Shown one piece after another: positions 1-11,100 of a DNA stretch of 64,000 nt. The notes beneath the pieces were generated by a model. That model did not search any database. It saw only the letters and a program-made list of their open reading frames with translations, and had not been told where the DNA came from. Position 1 is the first letter of the stretch, and every line of letters starts with the position of its first letter. The stretch is from Malurus cyaneus samueli (taxonomy: Eukaryota > Chordata > Aves > Passeriformes > Maluridae), in NCBI GenBank assembly GCA_009741485.1, contig CM019214.1:50253284-50317283 (forward strand). Reading direction: 5' to 3'. A program made the position numbers and the translations under genes.

Positions 1-1605
1 CCTTGTTTTCTTACAACATACTCTTTGTTTTCATATGTGGTCTATGCTTTCTTTATATAGACAATGATGTCTGTGGAGTATCAGTGTGCTATGTACTATA
101 TGTCACAGATATTAACCATAAAAATAAGGGAAAAGCTTATTTTCTTTATGATCCAAAATTAAAAAAAAAACAAAACAAAACAAAAAAAAAAAAACAACTT
201 GTGTCTACATAATAAATTATTCTTTTTTTAAATTTTTTTTTTATTTAATGAATGCAGCTTTCATCTTTTGAAGGTCTTCACAGTTCCTGAACATCTCCTT
301 TCAGAAAACAGAACAGGCAATACTCTATCTTCAAAACAAAATTTAGTTCCTGTCCCCAGTTCAGAAAGTTGTCAAATAAATATATATTTTTTAATTTAAG
401 CTTCGCTTTGATGATTCCTGTGCAGGTGCTACTGGTATTATGATGAAAGTCTTTTATTCTGGTGGAATGGGCACTCTTTATCAGTAGTTAGACTGGAAAA
501 AATAGGCTTCATAAGTTACTATTTCCTGATTCTTCTGAATAAAGTTGTGAAAAAACAAGTAAATAAATTTTTAGAAAAGGCAACCAAACAAAAACACCAC
601 CTCAAAAATCTAACCTACAACAACAATAAAATAAAAAAAACAACAAAAAAAACCCACAAAAAAAAAACCAACTACAACAAAATGTAATTGTTGTTAAGAT
701 GCCAATTTTGCTTGGAAAATAAGGGAGCTTTTAAGGGTAATATTTATAATGTAAGCTCCCATAGGGTCAATATACTGAAATAAAAGCCAGTTTTACCTGG
801 GAAAACAGTTGTGGCACAAAATTTCCTTCATATCTTCATAAGAATTAAAAAATTAATGTGACAAATAGTGATATTTTTCAGTTTTAGCACTTTCAGTCAA
901 AAATCATATATTTTTTCACCCCCCAAAATATAATCTAGCACACCATATTATTAGTTACACTGATATAATTTTCTGCTCTTTAATTTTAAAAGGGCTCTAC
1001 CAACAACTATTTCCTTATGCTAAGAAGCTACCCCTCACTAATTTTCTTTTCAGGAGGAATGAATCTCATCGTTTACACATGGGGCAATTTAGCAGCAATT
1101 AGTATTGCTATATAATATGTATATTTTATAGCATGAACCCATAGATAATATTTTAACAAGATAATATATTAAGAAAGCAGTACTTGATCTTACTGTGAAT
1201 ATTTGAAATACGATTTGTAATTACCATTTCCTTTGAGAGATTAAAATATTAAAGATGTGCTAGTTGCACAGACTATTCTTATGACACCATTGTATATAAA
1301 CATCTCAATGTTGATTTTATTTCCCAGCATATTTCATGTGAGATATCGAGAAGGGGTGGGCATCTGGCCCAAATCAGATACTGAGACAGTACTATCAGGA
1401 TTCTCACTCTGTCTGGTCCTGGTGTTCCCCTGCTAGCTTGAGAAAGCACACTTGATCATCCTTGCCCTGGAATATGATTTGAAAAATATTATATAGTCAG
1501 ATCCACAATTTTGGGTTTTTATTCTGATTTAGATTGTGGTGAACAGTTGCAAGACAGGAATGTTTGGCAGGGATCCTCCAGCAGCCCCAGTCACCTGATT
1601 TGCAT
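1..1605. other. Anonymous AT-rich non-coding DNA, left end
   Basis: No gene or named repeat is recognisable. The stretch is AT-rich with several A-rich patches (about 160-200 and 620-670). Open frames are short and lack coding character. It begins the clean copy of the first duplicated block: base 1 corresponds to about 16,102. Positions 780-1,490 have no readable counterpart in the noisy copy, where unalignable sequence (16,880-18,000) stands instead. Confidence 0.7.
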
Positions 1606-2103
1606 TGTGCTGATTTTGGCTGCAGTAGAGGCAGGTTGTATAGGTCTGTATTTTGGACTTGTGCTGAACACAGGGTTGATAACATAGATGTACTTTTGTT
1701 ATTTCTGAGCAGGGTTTACACAGAGCCAAAGACTTTTCTGCTTTCCTACTGCCAGCCTGGGAATGAAGTTGGGGGTCTTGGGAGGTTGGGAGGAGACACA
1801 GCTGGGACAAGTGACTCCAAATGATATTCCAGACCATATGACCTCATGCTCAGCATATAAAGTGGAAGGAAGAAGGAAGATATGGGGGATGTTTGGAGTG
1901 ATAGTATTTGTCTTCCCAAGTATCCATTGACAAGGCCCTGCTGCTTTGTATGTGCAGCTTTTGCATTCCCTATTAAATTGTCTTTATTTCAACCCATATG
2001 TTTTCTACTTCTAATTCTTCTGTTTTCTCCCCTACTCTGCAGGTGGGAGACTGAGCAAGCAGCTGTTTGGGCGCTTGATTACTGGCTGGGTTAAACCATG
2101 GCA
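1606..2103 (+). mobile_element. Solo LTR of an avian endogenous retrovirus
   Basis: The block has LTR architecture in plus orientation. It starts TGTGCTGATTTTGGCTG and ends GGTTAAACCATGGCA, so it has the TG...CA ends of LTRs. A TATAAA box lies at 1,856-1,861, and an ATTAAA polyadenylation signal follows at 1,972-1,977. The 3' part, from the tract after ATTAAA to the TTAAACCATGGCA end, is the pattern I know from an abundant bird ERV LTR family; the subfamily is not assigned. GCAT stands directly before (1,602-1,605) and after (2,104-2,107) the element, consistent with a short target-site duplication. No gag, pol or env remnant adjoins, so it is a solo LTR left by LTR-LTR recombination. Three open frames crossing it are incidental. 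Confidence 0.85.
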
Positions 2104-2913
2104 GCATCTTATCATTTCTTTTCCCATTTCTTGACCTTACCTTCTATTGCTGATATCTCCCTTTCTTTGCCCTTGTCTATTCCCAAATAAGCAGCCTATT
2201 GATTCCAGCTTTGCTATGTCCATGTCCAAATTTGGTTTATCTGGGCTGGTTCCTAGCCCACTCCTTCCTTGTGCGGTGTCACGGATGGGGTTACTGAGGC
2301 ACTGCTTGCCTTGCTGCTCTCTGGAAGATCCACAGTGCTCCCATTCAGCTGCCTGTGATTTTGGCCTCTTTTCTCAAACCTCTCCCTCGGCCCCTGCTCA
2401 GTACCTCAGAGTGCTATCTGTAACCTTTGTAAACTTCCCACTCTTTTATTTATGACTTCCAGCAATTTCTCATCTTACACCTAGCAGTTTCTCCTGTCTT
2501 GTTTAGTTAGCTTAATCTCAGGTGTGTGCTGAGTCAGTGCCTCAGACAATTGCTGTAAACCTAGCATAAAAATCAACATCCAGGCACCATGCGGCAAACA
2601 CAAACAAACAAACAAATCTGCAGAACTGTCTTTGAAAATATATTCATTTTAATTAAAAAAAAAGTTAAATCTAACAGCAAATATTTGCAAGACAAATTAA
2701 ACTAGTTAGCAAGCAAACATTTTTTTTTAGGAGAGTTAATGCTATTATGTATGGTATTGCAATTTAATATTGATAAGACAACTATTCTTATTTAATAAAC
2801 TTATCAGTTGTTACATTTAGATTACTTTCAATAAATACAGAGATTAGTTTTTGTCTCCTTCAGTATCTACCCTGTCTTTTGGTTTTCATTTTGCCAGGTG
2901 AAAATTGACAGTC

Positions 2914-2937
2914 TTTTTTTTTTTTTTTTTTTTTTTT
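2914..2937. repeat. T24 homopolymer
   Basis: An uninterrupted run of 24 T lies just before the CTTCTTCTTTTAAACAG acceptor-like sequence. In the noisy copy (about 19,550) it is shorter and broken, as expected of homopolymer errors. Confidence 0.95.
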
Positions 2938-2954
2938 CTTCTTCTTTTAAACAG

Positions 2955-2988
2955 GCTGAGGATGGATCAAATGAAAATTGTTCCAAAG
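2955..2988 (+). other. Candidate 34-nt micro-exon (weak)
   Basis: A long polypyrimidine tract ends in AAACAG at 2,954. It is followed by 34 bases open in the first frame (Ala-Glu-Asp-Gly-Ser-Asn-Glu-Asn-Cys-Ser-Lys plus one base) and then by a donor-like AAG|GTATAC. Acceptor and donor are both good by eye. However, a 34-base open stretch is expected by chance, I do not recognise the peptide, and no neighbouring exon is visible. The noisy copy near 19,610 lacks the donor, which may only reflect read error. Confidence 0.15.
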
Positions 2989-3371
2989 GTATACAGATTA
3001 CATGCATTAGTCGAGTAAAATTCATACTGGATTAAATTAATAAAGCATAAATGTGCAACTGTTTCTCCAACTTTAAATTAAAATAACTTAAATTTAAAGG
3101 GAAAATAGAGAAATGTTTAAGAAAGAAAACCTGACATATTTTTTACATGTTTACAGTTGAAGAATCCATCACTGTTTTGATATAGTTTAATTCTTTTGTT
3201 GAACATTATACCTACTGATATGAGAAGAGACGCATCTAATTTTTTTTTCAGTGAAACTGAAAAGATTTGAAAATGAAGAACTATTTGTGTTCTGTGGGAC
3301 TGGCACTGTAAAGATCCTAGACGCTGTTTTACTGGAAAACTACAAATCTAAATTCATTAGTATTAATAAAT

Positions 3372-3398
3372 TATTATGGGACTGTATGTCCCATAATA
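3372..3398. other. Inverted repeat, 11-bp arms
   Basis: TATTATGGGAC (3,372-3,382) is separated by 5 bases (TGTAT) from its exact reverse complement GTCCCATAATA (3,388-3,398). No T-run follows and there is no transcription unit context, so it is a simple hairpin-forming palindrome of unknown role. Confidence 0.9.
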
Positions 3399-5759
3399 TT
3401 AAGTGAAAAAAAACCAAAACAATCAAAGTATATTATATCTTTTAAATCCATTTCATTTTGGATTATATTTATATATCTATTTTTCTATAATTTTGTTTTC
3501 ATTTTTTTCTTCTGTTGATTATATTTCTGATTTTGTTTTTATCTCTAAACCTTGCCACATACTATTATTTTAAATATCTATTTTTCTTCTACCAGAATTT
3601 TAATCAATTACTTACTTTCACAAAGTATAATTCCACAGAAGACAAAAACTGAATTATTTTAATACAAGTAGTACCGTTCTGTACTATATTGAGTCTGGTC
3701 TCTTAAGAAATATCCAGCCTACTTGCCCTACTTCCTCCTTGTTTAATCCCAACAATGAAAAGTTTGAGGAGATTTATTTTTTTCTTTTTGTGGGGTGGAT
3801 TATTTTCCCTATTTTTAATAAAAGAGCAAAATCTAGTACCTGAAAAATTTAAAAGTGAGGAAATTAAATTTTATGGCAAATGGGCAGTCTATTTAAGCAG
3901 ATAAAAAGCCTGCCATTCACTGAATGATCTGTGAATTAACATTCAATTAGCTGTTGAACTATTATTTTTGTTCAATATTGAAAGGCCAACACAGTAAAAG
4001 AAGCAGTGCTGTAGATTGGTAATTAAAGCGCTAAGTGAGACATTCCTGTAACTATATTTAATTACCACACTAATGTTACAGAAAATGAATTAAATGGAAA
4101 GGATTAAAGTTTCAAAAAGCCAAATGCTATCTAAGATGTCTGAATTCAATAATTTTAGCTCAGACAATGTCTCCTTGGCAATCATTGGAAGCTTACTTTA
4201 TGTATCTGAAATGTGCTTTCTGACTTATTTTGGGAACATGAACTTCACAAAGGTTTGTGTAATGTCCTCACTAATTTCTGGAATTTTTAGTTTAAAATAT
4301 TGTAACAAACATATTTTTACACTCTAATATGAATAAATAATGAAAGAGAGATTGTCCTAAGCAGTCGACAAGATGCATGGAAAATCAGCTGATGTAATGA
4401 AAATCTAAAATACTGCTTAATGATGTCAGCTTAGTACCAGTGCCAGTAATGTTAACAATTAAGTTGCAAGAAAATAATTGCATGACTTTTCATTCTAGGT
4501 ACTTTTATTCTCTGTGTTGTGCATGAACCATAACTGTGACTGGAAATAAGCAACTTACTTTTCCACATGGAGATTTTGATTTTCCTCAGTTTCAGGGGAA
4601 GAAGACCATTCAGCATTTAAAAAATACAGTTTCTTAAGATAAAAGCCTTAAGAAAAGAAAGAAGTCTGAAGTTTGTTTTTGTGCTCTGTTCTGTGGGATT
4701 TTGTTTGATTTGTTTTACCTATAACAGACACTAGAACAATCCTCTGCTATTATATTGCTTCCTGTACTAATAACCAAATGAAAATTACCTGTTAAAATGT
4801 TAATGGTTCTTTATTTCATTAATATTTAGTAATAAGTACATATTGTGAAGTGGTTTTTGACTTATGATTTTTCTTGTTAAAAGAGGTAGAAATTTTTCCA
4901 TAGCCTAAACTTACATTTCAGGATTTTGATTTTCATGACATCTATGATAGTCATTTTAAAAGCATCCTGTTCCTATAAATCAAGACATTCCATTCCCCTC
5001 TAATCATTCAAATCCACAGTAAGATAAAGAATTTTCCCAGAATCTTTTACAATAAAACCTATTGACTAGCATTTAACATATCTTCTTACTTTTTGAATCT
5101 GCTTCATAGCGTTTAATATATATTTCCAGAATATGGATATGGGGCTGTAGCTTACTGCATGATATTTTTGACTAATTGTGTGAACTATTGAAATTTGTGA
5201 TGACGTGCTCTAAAAGATGAGGATCGAACATTGTATGGAAAGACATTAACTCATCTCTATATATAGCATGAAGTGGTTTTCTGTTCACAAAAACCATAGC
5301 ACAGCTGCCTAGATATATTAGGAAAGTTGCTGGGTGATGTGTTTTTTTTGAATCAACATTCAGCAACACTGCCAAAGACAGGATATTGATGCTAATGAAC
5401 CAATAATCTGTGCAAGTGAGGTAAATTGAACTACTTATTTACATCCTGGGTAAATTAAAAACATCATAAATTGTTTGTATCGTGTTTTTCAATTGCATTG
5501 TTTTCTGTAAAGCATTACTAATAGCTATTTTTTTATCAATTAACTGTTAATCTAATGGATGATTTATCCTAAATGACAATTATAAATTTTCTTTTTTATT
5601 AAAATTATTTATTTAATTTCCTGCTAAAACCTACTTCAGTAAAAGAGAAAACAAATCAAAACCAAAACTCCATAACTCATAATTTTACTCTGAATCCAAA
5701 CACAAAATATTGCAAATGGATAACCCCACTGCTAAAGCAGATCACTTCACAGTTGCAAC

Positions 5760-6354
5760 AAATATGGTCAGCAGCATTCTGGGCTGGACTAGTAAAATCT
5801 TCATCAGCAGGTTGAGAAAGAGCATTTTCCTTTTCTACCCTGCATTGTCGAGGCCACATGTGAACTTCTGGATGCAGGCCTTGGCTCCCTGGCACAAGGG
5901 AGACCTGGATACGCTGGAGAGAGTCCAGCAAAGGGTCGAGAACATAATTTAAGTCTTGGAGCATCTGCCATGTGAGATAAACTGAGGATAAACTGAGAGA
6001 GTTTGCTATCACTTATCACTGTGTTTAAACACCTGAGTGTGGGGAATAAAGAAAACAGTCAGACCCTTCTCAGTAGTGTCCAGTTAAGATATGAGAGGAA
6101 ATGGGAACAAACTGAAATGCAGGAAATACCACTTCAATATGATAAAATAATATTTTTACTATGAGTGTTTCTAAGTACTGGAGCATGTTGACTAGAGCAG
6201 TTGAGTTGGAGTCTCCATTCCACTAGATATTCAATCCCTAACTTGACACAGACTGGGGCAACTCACCCTTGAACAGTACACCTTCAGCAGAGGGGTTGGA
6301 CCAGACAATTTCCACAGTTTCCTCCCAGCTTCAACCATTTTGCATTCTGTGAAA
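5760..6354 (+). mobile_element. CR1 LINE, 5'-truncated 3' end
   Basis: Avian chicken-repeat-1 non-LTR retrotransposon in sense orientation. The sequence follows the end of CR1 ORF2 and the 3' UTR: a segment built around GGGCTGG and the AGCAGGTTGAG motif (5,780-5,820), a CTGGAGAGAGTCCAGC segment (about 5,910-5,930), then GGTTGGACCAGACAATTTCC (6,293-6,312) and a degenerate CATTCTGTGA-type 3' tail near 6,345. Only the last ~600 bp of a ~4.5-kb element is present, as is usual for CR1. It is diverged and carries stops, so it is inactive. The noisy duplicate is 22,340-22,907. Confidence 0.85.
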
Positions 6355-8423
6355 CCTGTCTGCAGTAAAAATAAGAAATTTTCAGAGCAGAAGTCTGATT
6401 TTTTTTCCTATTGATTGCATAATTTATTGTTGCAACTAAGGTGAAGCTGCAAATATATATATGTGAGCAAGTATCCAAAAATCAGATCTTTAGGAAGATG
6501 TAAAGCAAGCTAAAAAATGAAATGTGATTCTGATCCTTCATATCCCTTCCCATGCCTATTACTCTTATATCTGAAAGCTTTTGTTTCACGCATCAGTGTT
6601 TCAGTTAAAATCATTGAGCTTCATTTACCTAAAAGGAGGTTGTGAGCTAGCTCTTGAATCAATAGTGGATTTGCCATTTGTTAGGAGTTCTGGATACCTT
6701 CACAATGTAATTTGTTCCATCTAAATAAATATATCTGAATTAGTGAAGATGTGCCTGTCTTTTTCCATTAACAATAGAGAGATTATAAAGCCTTGGCAGT
6801 CAAAGAGTAATGGGCCTATAACTTATATGTGGATGATACAAAGTGAGATGAACACAGAACAAGACGCTGATAAGTCAGTGAAGTGCCCTATTTAAATCTG
6901 TACTCAGATGTGGATGTACTGTCGAAGGTAAAATGTCTACAAAATCCTGCAGTGGTTTCACTGGGAACAGATACTCTGGGCTCAATTTAGTTGTGCCAGC
7001 TAAATATTCCATATAATTTGATATAGAGGGCATCTGGGACATCCTCCAGGAATCTGCACTTTTTATGGTGCATACACTGTTTTCTAATTCATGCCACTCT
7101 GGAAGCTGAGCATCTTGCATGGAGACTCTCTGGCAGCTTGTATTTCACCAGATACCTCTGTCTGCTTGACATCAGTGAGTTTGTGAAGAGAATCCAGCAT
7201 TCATGAACCCTGTCACGATATTGCTGAACTCGATTCAGAACATTCTTAAGAAGTTATTGTATTTCTAACTGTATTAAAATACACGTACATGTATATTATT
7301 GAAATTCTGAGCAAGCTGTTCACCAGAAACATCATAGTCCAGAGAGGAATGCAAAACTGAAAAAAGGTCATAGTGACATAATTTAGCATGTTAGATGTTG
7401 GACATGAATGTAACCTTTTGACACAGGATAATATCTTGAAGAACATTTAGAGAAGAACACTTATCAATTATTTAAATATTTTACTATGTACCTGTCATAG
7501 AAAATATTTCCATTAGTAAAATAAATGGAATAATATCCATCGGACTTTTCATATAAGCTTGCCAATGTAGCTTGCAGTTTCTCAGGGTAGGGGAGTAGAT
7601 TTGCTCCTATGTTACTTTTCATCAGGTTGTTTCTGGTTTGCTGTGTTTTTGCATAAATAGCAGGAACATAAAATATATATATTTATGTAATTTTATACAA
7701 TTTAATATATTTTATACATAATATTTTACATTTTATAATCTAAATAGATATTGTAATAATTGGAAATTACAGTTAAGTACATTACAATTAGAGAAGGCAT
7801 GCTGTTATTTTAAAGTGAAGGTTTTTGACATATTTCCCACAGGTTTATTGTAGTGTTCATGTTGAAGGAACTTTTGTCTCCAAAGCCAGTGGGGAATCCT
7901 GCTTAAAAATGGAGAGCACAGTGTGTCTCTTAGCTGTGTAAAGATCATATCATTCTTATCTACTGTTATCCTTTTTTCATTCAGTTAATGGTGGATTCTG
8001 TGTGATTTTATCATTACTGAAGGAAATATATTGTATATTATATGATTTTAATAAACAGTAAATAATTAGAATCAATCTCCTTTTGAGTTTTTTTAACTCC
8101 TGAAAAGTTGGGGTCTCACATGAGCAAACACCATAGAGAGATTTTGGATATATCGCTTATAGGAAGCACTTTTTTTATATACATGTACATATGTCCATAT
8201 GAATCTTCCCATTGTCTTTATATTATTCAATGTCTCAATCTGACTGCTGGAAATACTCCCCTTCTTCCACAATTTTCACTATGCCACAGGCCCCGCAGTA
8301 TGACAAAAAAAAAATAAATTCAAGGACAAAATATGACAGTCCTAAGCACAGTGATCACCTGCTTTGGTTTTGGAGTTTTTAATGAGATGAGAAAAAAGAC
8401 TGAGTACTAGAGCAACTATAGGG

Positions 8424-8443
8424 AAAAAAAAAAAAAAAAAAAA
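8424..8443. repeat. A20 homopolymer
   Basis: A run of 20 A. The counterpart in the duplicate copy (25,007-25,024) is 18 A, a length difference typical of homopolymer error or polymorphism. Confidence 0.9.
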
Positions 8444-9479
8444 GAGATGGAATAGATAAAAAAGGAGAAGCAGGTGACATCACCTCCCTAGATCTTAGAG
8501 GTTCCCTCACAGTACATGGGAGAACAGTAAAAATACCTCCCATTCTTGCTCACTAGAGACATATTTTCTTCATTAAGGTTAATTCAATTAGTTACCAGTG
8601 TGCACAATAAAGCTATCTGAAACTCCTGGAAGAAAAGGCAGAGGTAAAACAACAGTCCCTCAAGCATATTGGTATCAGAGACAATTATGTTGCTCATGCT
8701 TCCTTCTGACTTTTTTTTTTTGGTTCCAGGAAAAATATAAACTCTGTGTGTAAACCTTCTGAGGTGGTTTATGACTAAAATCAGTTATGCAAGGTAGCCT
8801 ATATAGCTCCCAGTACTGTTTATTGACCATTTTTAAATTCTTGATGCATTTCTTCTCTTATCTCTTTGTGAAATATCTGCATTTTCTTATACACCCTTGC
8901 AGGCATCTGAACTGAGACCACAGCAGGGGAGAAGGTAGTTAGGGCTCAGATCTTGAGATATCTTGCTTTCTAAAACAGTAAGTAAACTCGTGCAGGTATA
9001 TCAGACATTTATGAAAACCCCACTCGTATTTATCTGTGTCTTTACATGCTCAATTAACTTTGAAAAATTAGCCTTAGGTGTCTAGGCCTGTATAATATAA
9101 GACGTTTACAGCAGAGTTGGGAGTGAAATCCAATTTTGTTAAATATTAGATTAAGTGCCTTAATCACTAGAAAATGCTTCACTTTTGACCTAAAAATCTT
9201 CATAATTCTGGATTTAAGGAAAATACAATTTGATGCATTTTGTGCAGATTTATGTGAATGTTTATCTTCAGCAGCAGGGAATTAGAAAGTGGAATTTATT
9301 TATTTATTTTTTTTTTCATAAACTTGTAAATATTTAAATTGGGCTATGAACAAAATCTATGTCCATGCTTTCCAAAGTCATAGTCTGTTTATCCATTTAA
9401 CAGAGTATTTTTTCATAGACCCTACTAGGAATATGTGACCAACTTCTCACCCCCTCCAAATGTGCATTCCTGTGCTCTG

Positions 9480-9740
9480 CCTTTTAACACTCCTTGTGCT
9501 TTCTTTGCCAGCAGGCATTCAATGCTGCAAATTGAAATACACTGGCAATCCATTTCACTTGCACATTCAGGCCATTTCCTCTCCATGGAGCAGAGAATGA
9601 GCTGCTGATCTAACTGAGAGTATCAACGTCCATGTAAGCGAAAGAAATTATTGCACTGAACATGCATATAGTCTGTACTTGTTAGCACAGATTCCTCTGA
9701 GCAATTAACTAGTCCAATTAGTTAATTATGGATATGTTAA
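9480..9740. promoter_or_regulatory. Possible conserved non-coding / enhancer-like block
   Basis: This repeat-free block contains inverted homeodomain-like half-sites AATTAACT (9,703-9,710) and AGTTAATT (9,720-9,727) around an AGTCCAATT core, with further AATTA motifs nearby. The arrangement would suit a developmental enhancer. The support is only motif density in AT-rich DNA, so it is speculative. The noisy copy (about 26,090-26,330) keeps the left half-site but reads the right one differently. Confidence 0.15.
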
Positions 9741-9859
9741 TCTATAAGAAAATACAGGCAAAGTCACTCAATGCTGCGCTCTTCAGCTTCTCTGAACAAT
9801 GTCCAGGGATTATAAATGTGCATTACAGTTTTGTTTCCATCTTATGTTGTTTTCCTCAG

Positions 9860-9927
9860 ATAGATTTGGGGAAAGGAGAAAGCAAAAAATATGACATCCA
9901 AATGGGAAGAGACAAAAATAGAGCATG
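9860..9927 (+). other. Candidate 68-nt exon (weak)
   Basis: TTTTCCTCAG ends at 9,859. It is followed by 68 bases open in the first frame (22 codons rich in Lys, Gly, Asp and Arg, with no stop) and then by GCATG|GTATTT at 9,928. The same frame is open upstream from 9,728. Composition and splice-like borders make it the better of two exon candidates in this part, but no family is recognised and chance is likely. In the noisy copy (about 26,460-26,530) the frame is disrupted by indels. Confidence 0.15.
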
Positions 9928-10578
9928 GTATTTCACAGCGTAGTTTCCTTACTGAATGACACTAGTTAGGAAAGGATTTTATGCATTCTAAATGTCCGTA
10001 AATGTTTTCCCATGGTTTCATTTTTTGCCAAGCACCAAACAAAAATTGACAGAGCAGTAAAGGAGTACTCCAGTTCATGACATACATAAGCAAGGCTTCA
10101 CAGGGTCTTTCCAGTACCTAGAAGTATGCATGGAAGTTCTTCCCGCATTATTCCAACTGATTATTCCAAATAAACTAGCACAAAAGAATTTATTGCTTTT
10201 TTCTGAAATTTCAATACAGCAAGATGAAATCACAGATTTTTTTACAGAGTAGTGGTTGCCAGATTTCATTAAATACTTCTTGTAACCCCAAATGTAGCAA
10301 AAATGAATGCTAGGTTGACCAAAGTCGAAATATTCTATAGAGTTCTTTCTGAAGCATATTTCCATGGCATTGCAACTAACATTCTGTCACTTGTTCAGAC
10401 AGCCTTTTATCTGAATAACATTTCTTCAGCGTTCTTCAGTTCTTAGTTTTATTTTTATGTCAAAAGACTTAATTCAAGACAGGTTTTTGTTTTTCGTTTT
10501 TTTCCCAGTGAATTACTTTAATAGCAAAAAGACTGCAGATATCTGAAATTTGTAAAAGATAATAACATGGTATGTAGT

Positions 10579-10624
10579 AAACATTTTCCTTTGAGTATGA
10601 TAAACATTTTCCTTTGAGTATGAT
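10579..10624. repeat. Perfect 23-bp tandem duplication
   Basis: Two identical 23-base units (10,579-10,601 and 10,602-10,624), beginning AAACATTTTCC and ending GAGTATGAT, lie head to tail. A second, shorter tandem pair built on TCTTAGTATTT follows at about 10,632-10,668. The duplication is also present in contig 2 at about 27,167-27,212 with one base change in the second unit, so it is a real feature of the locus. Confidence 0.9.
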
Positions 10625-11067
10625 TCAGGTTGTCTTAGTATTTTCAGTATGTCTTAGTATTTACAGTGTTACCTTAGAAGCAATCTCAAAACTGCAAGAC
10701 TGTGCAAAAGTTGACAGTCTATAATACGAATATATTAAATGACAGGTGTTTGGCTTGCCACAAATATTGGTTCTAGATTCTGACAGTTGCATTGATGAGT
10801 TCTGTATATTGACAGTTTAAGATGAAAGATTGAAACATAGACACAAATAATCCTCTAGACTTGAGTCCCTTGGCACCAGACTATTTGACAGCCCTAATTA
10901 TCTTGACTGGAAAATGGATGTCTATGAGCTTAGATAGGTTGTGATATTTTACAAGTTTGTCAAAACTTGTGCTGTAAAGAATGTGAATCTGGTTTCTTGG
11001 GGGAAAGACTGTCATTGCCTACATAGCATAACTTGAAAAGTATTGTAAACATCTTACTTAATAGAAA

Positions 11068-11071
<4 letters not shown>

Positions 11072-11100
<29 letters not shown>
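11072..11100. repeat. T29 homopolymer
   Basis: An uninterrupted run of 29 T. In contig 2 the counterpart (27,654-27,678) has 25 T. Confidence 0.9.

Larger units (their letters stand above)
2104..5759. other. Anonymous AT-rich DNA between LTR and CR1
   Basis: No gene or named repeat is recognised. Visible features are a T24 tract (2,914-2,937), a short hairpin (3,372-3,398) and a 34-base splice-framed candidate at 2,955-2,988, each listed separately. Positions about 3,860-4,420 hold several TAATTA-like homeodomain cores and few repeats. That would suit a conserved non-coding element, but it cannot be tested without other genomes. The noisy copy is 18,721-22,339. Confidence 0.6.
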
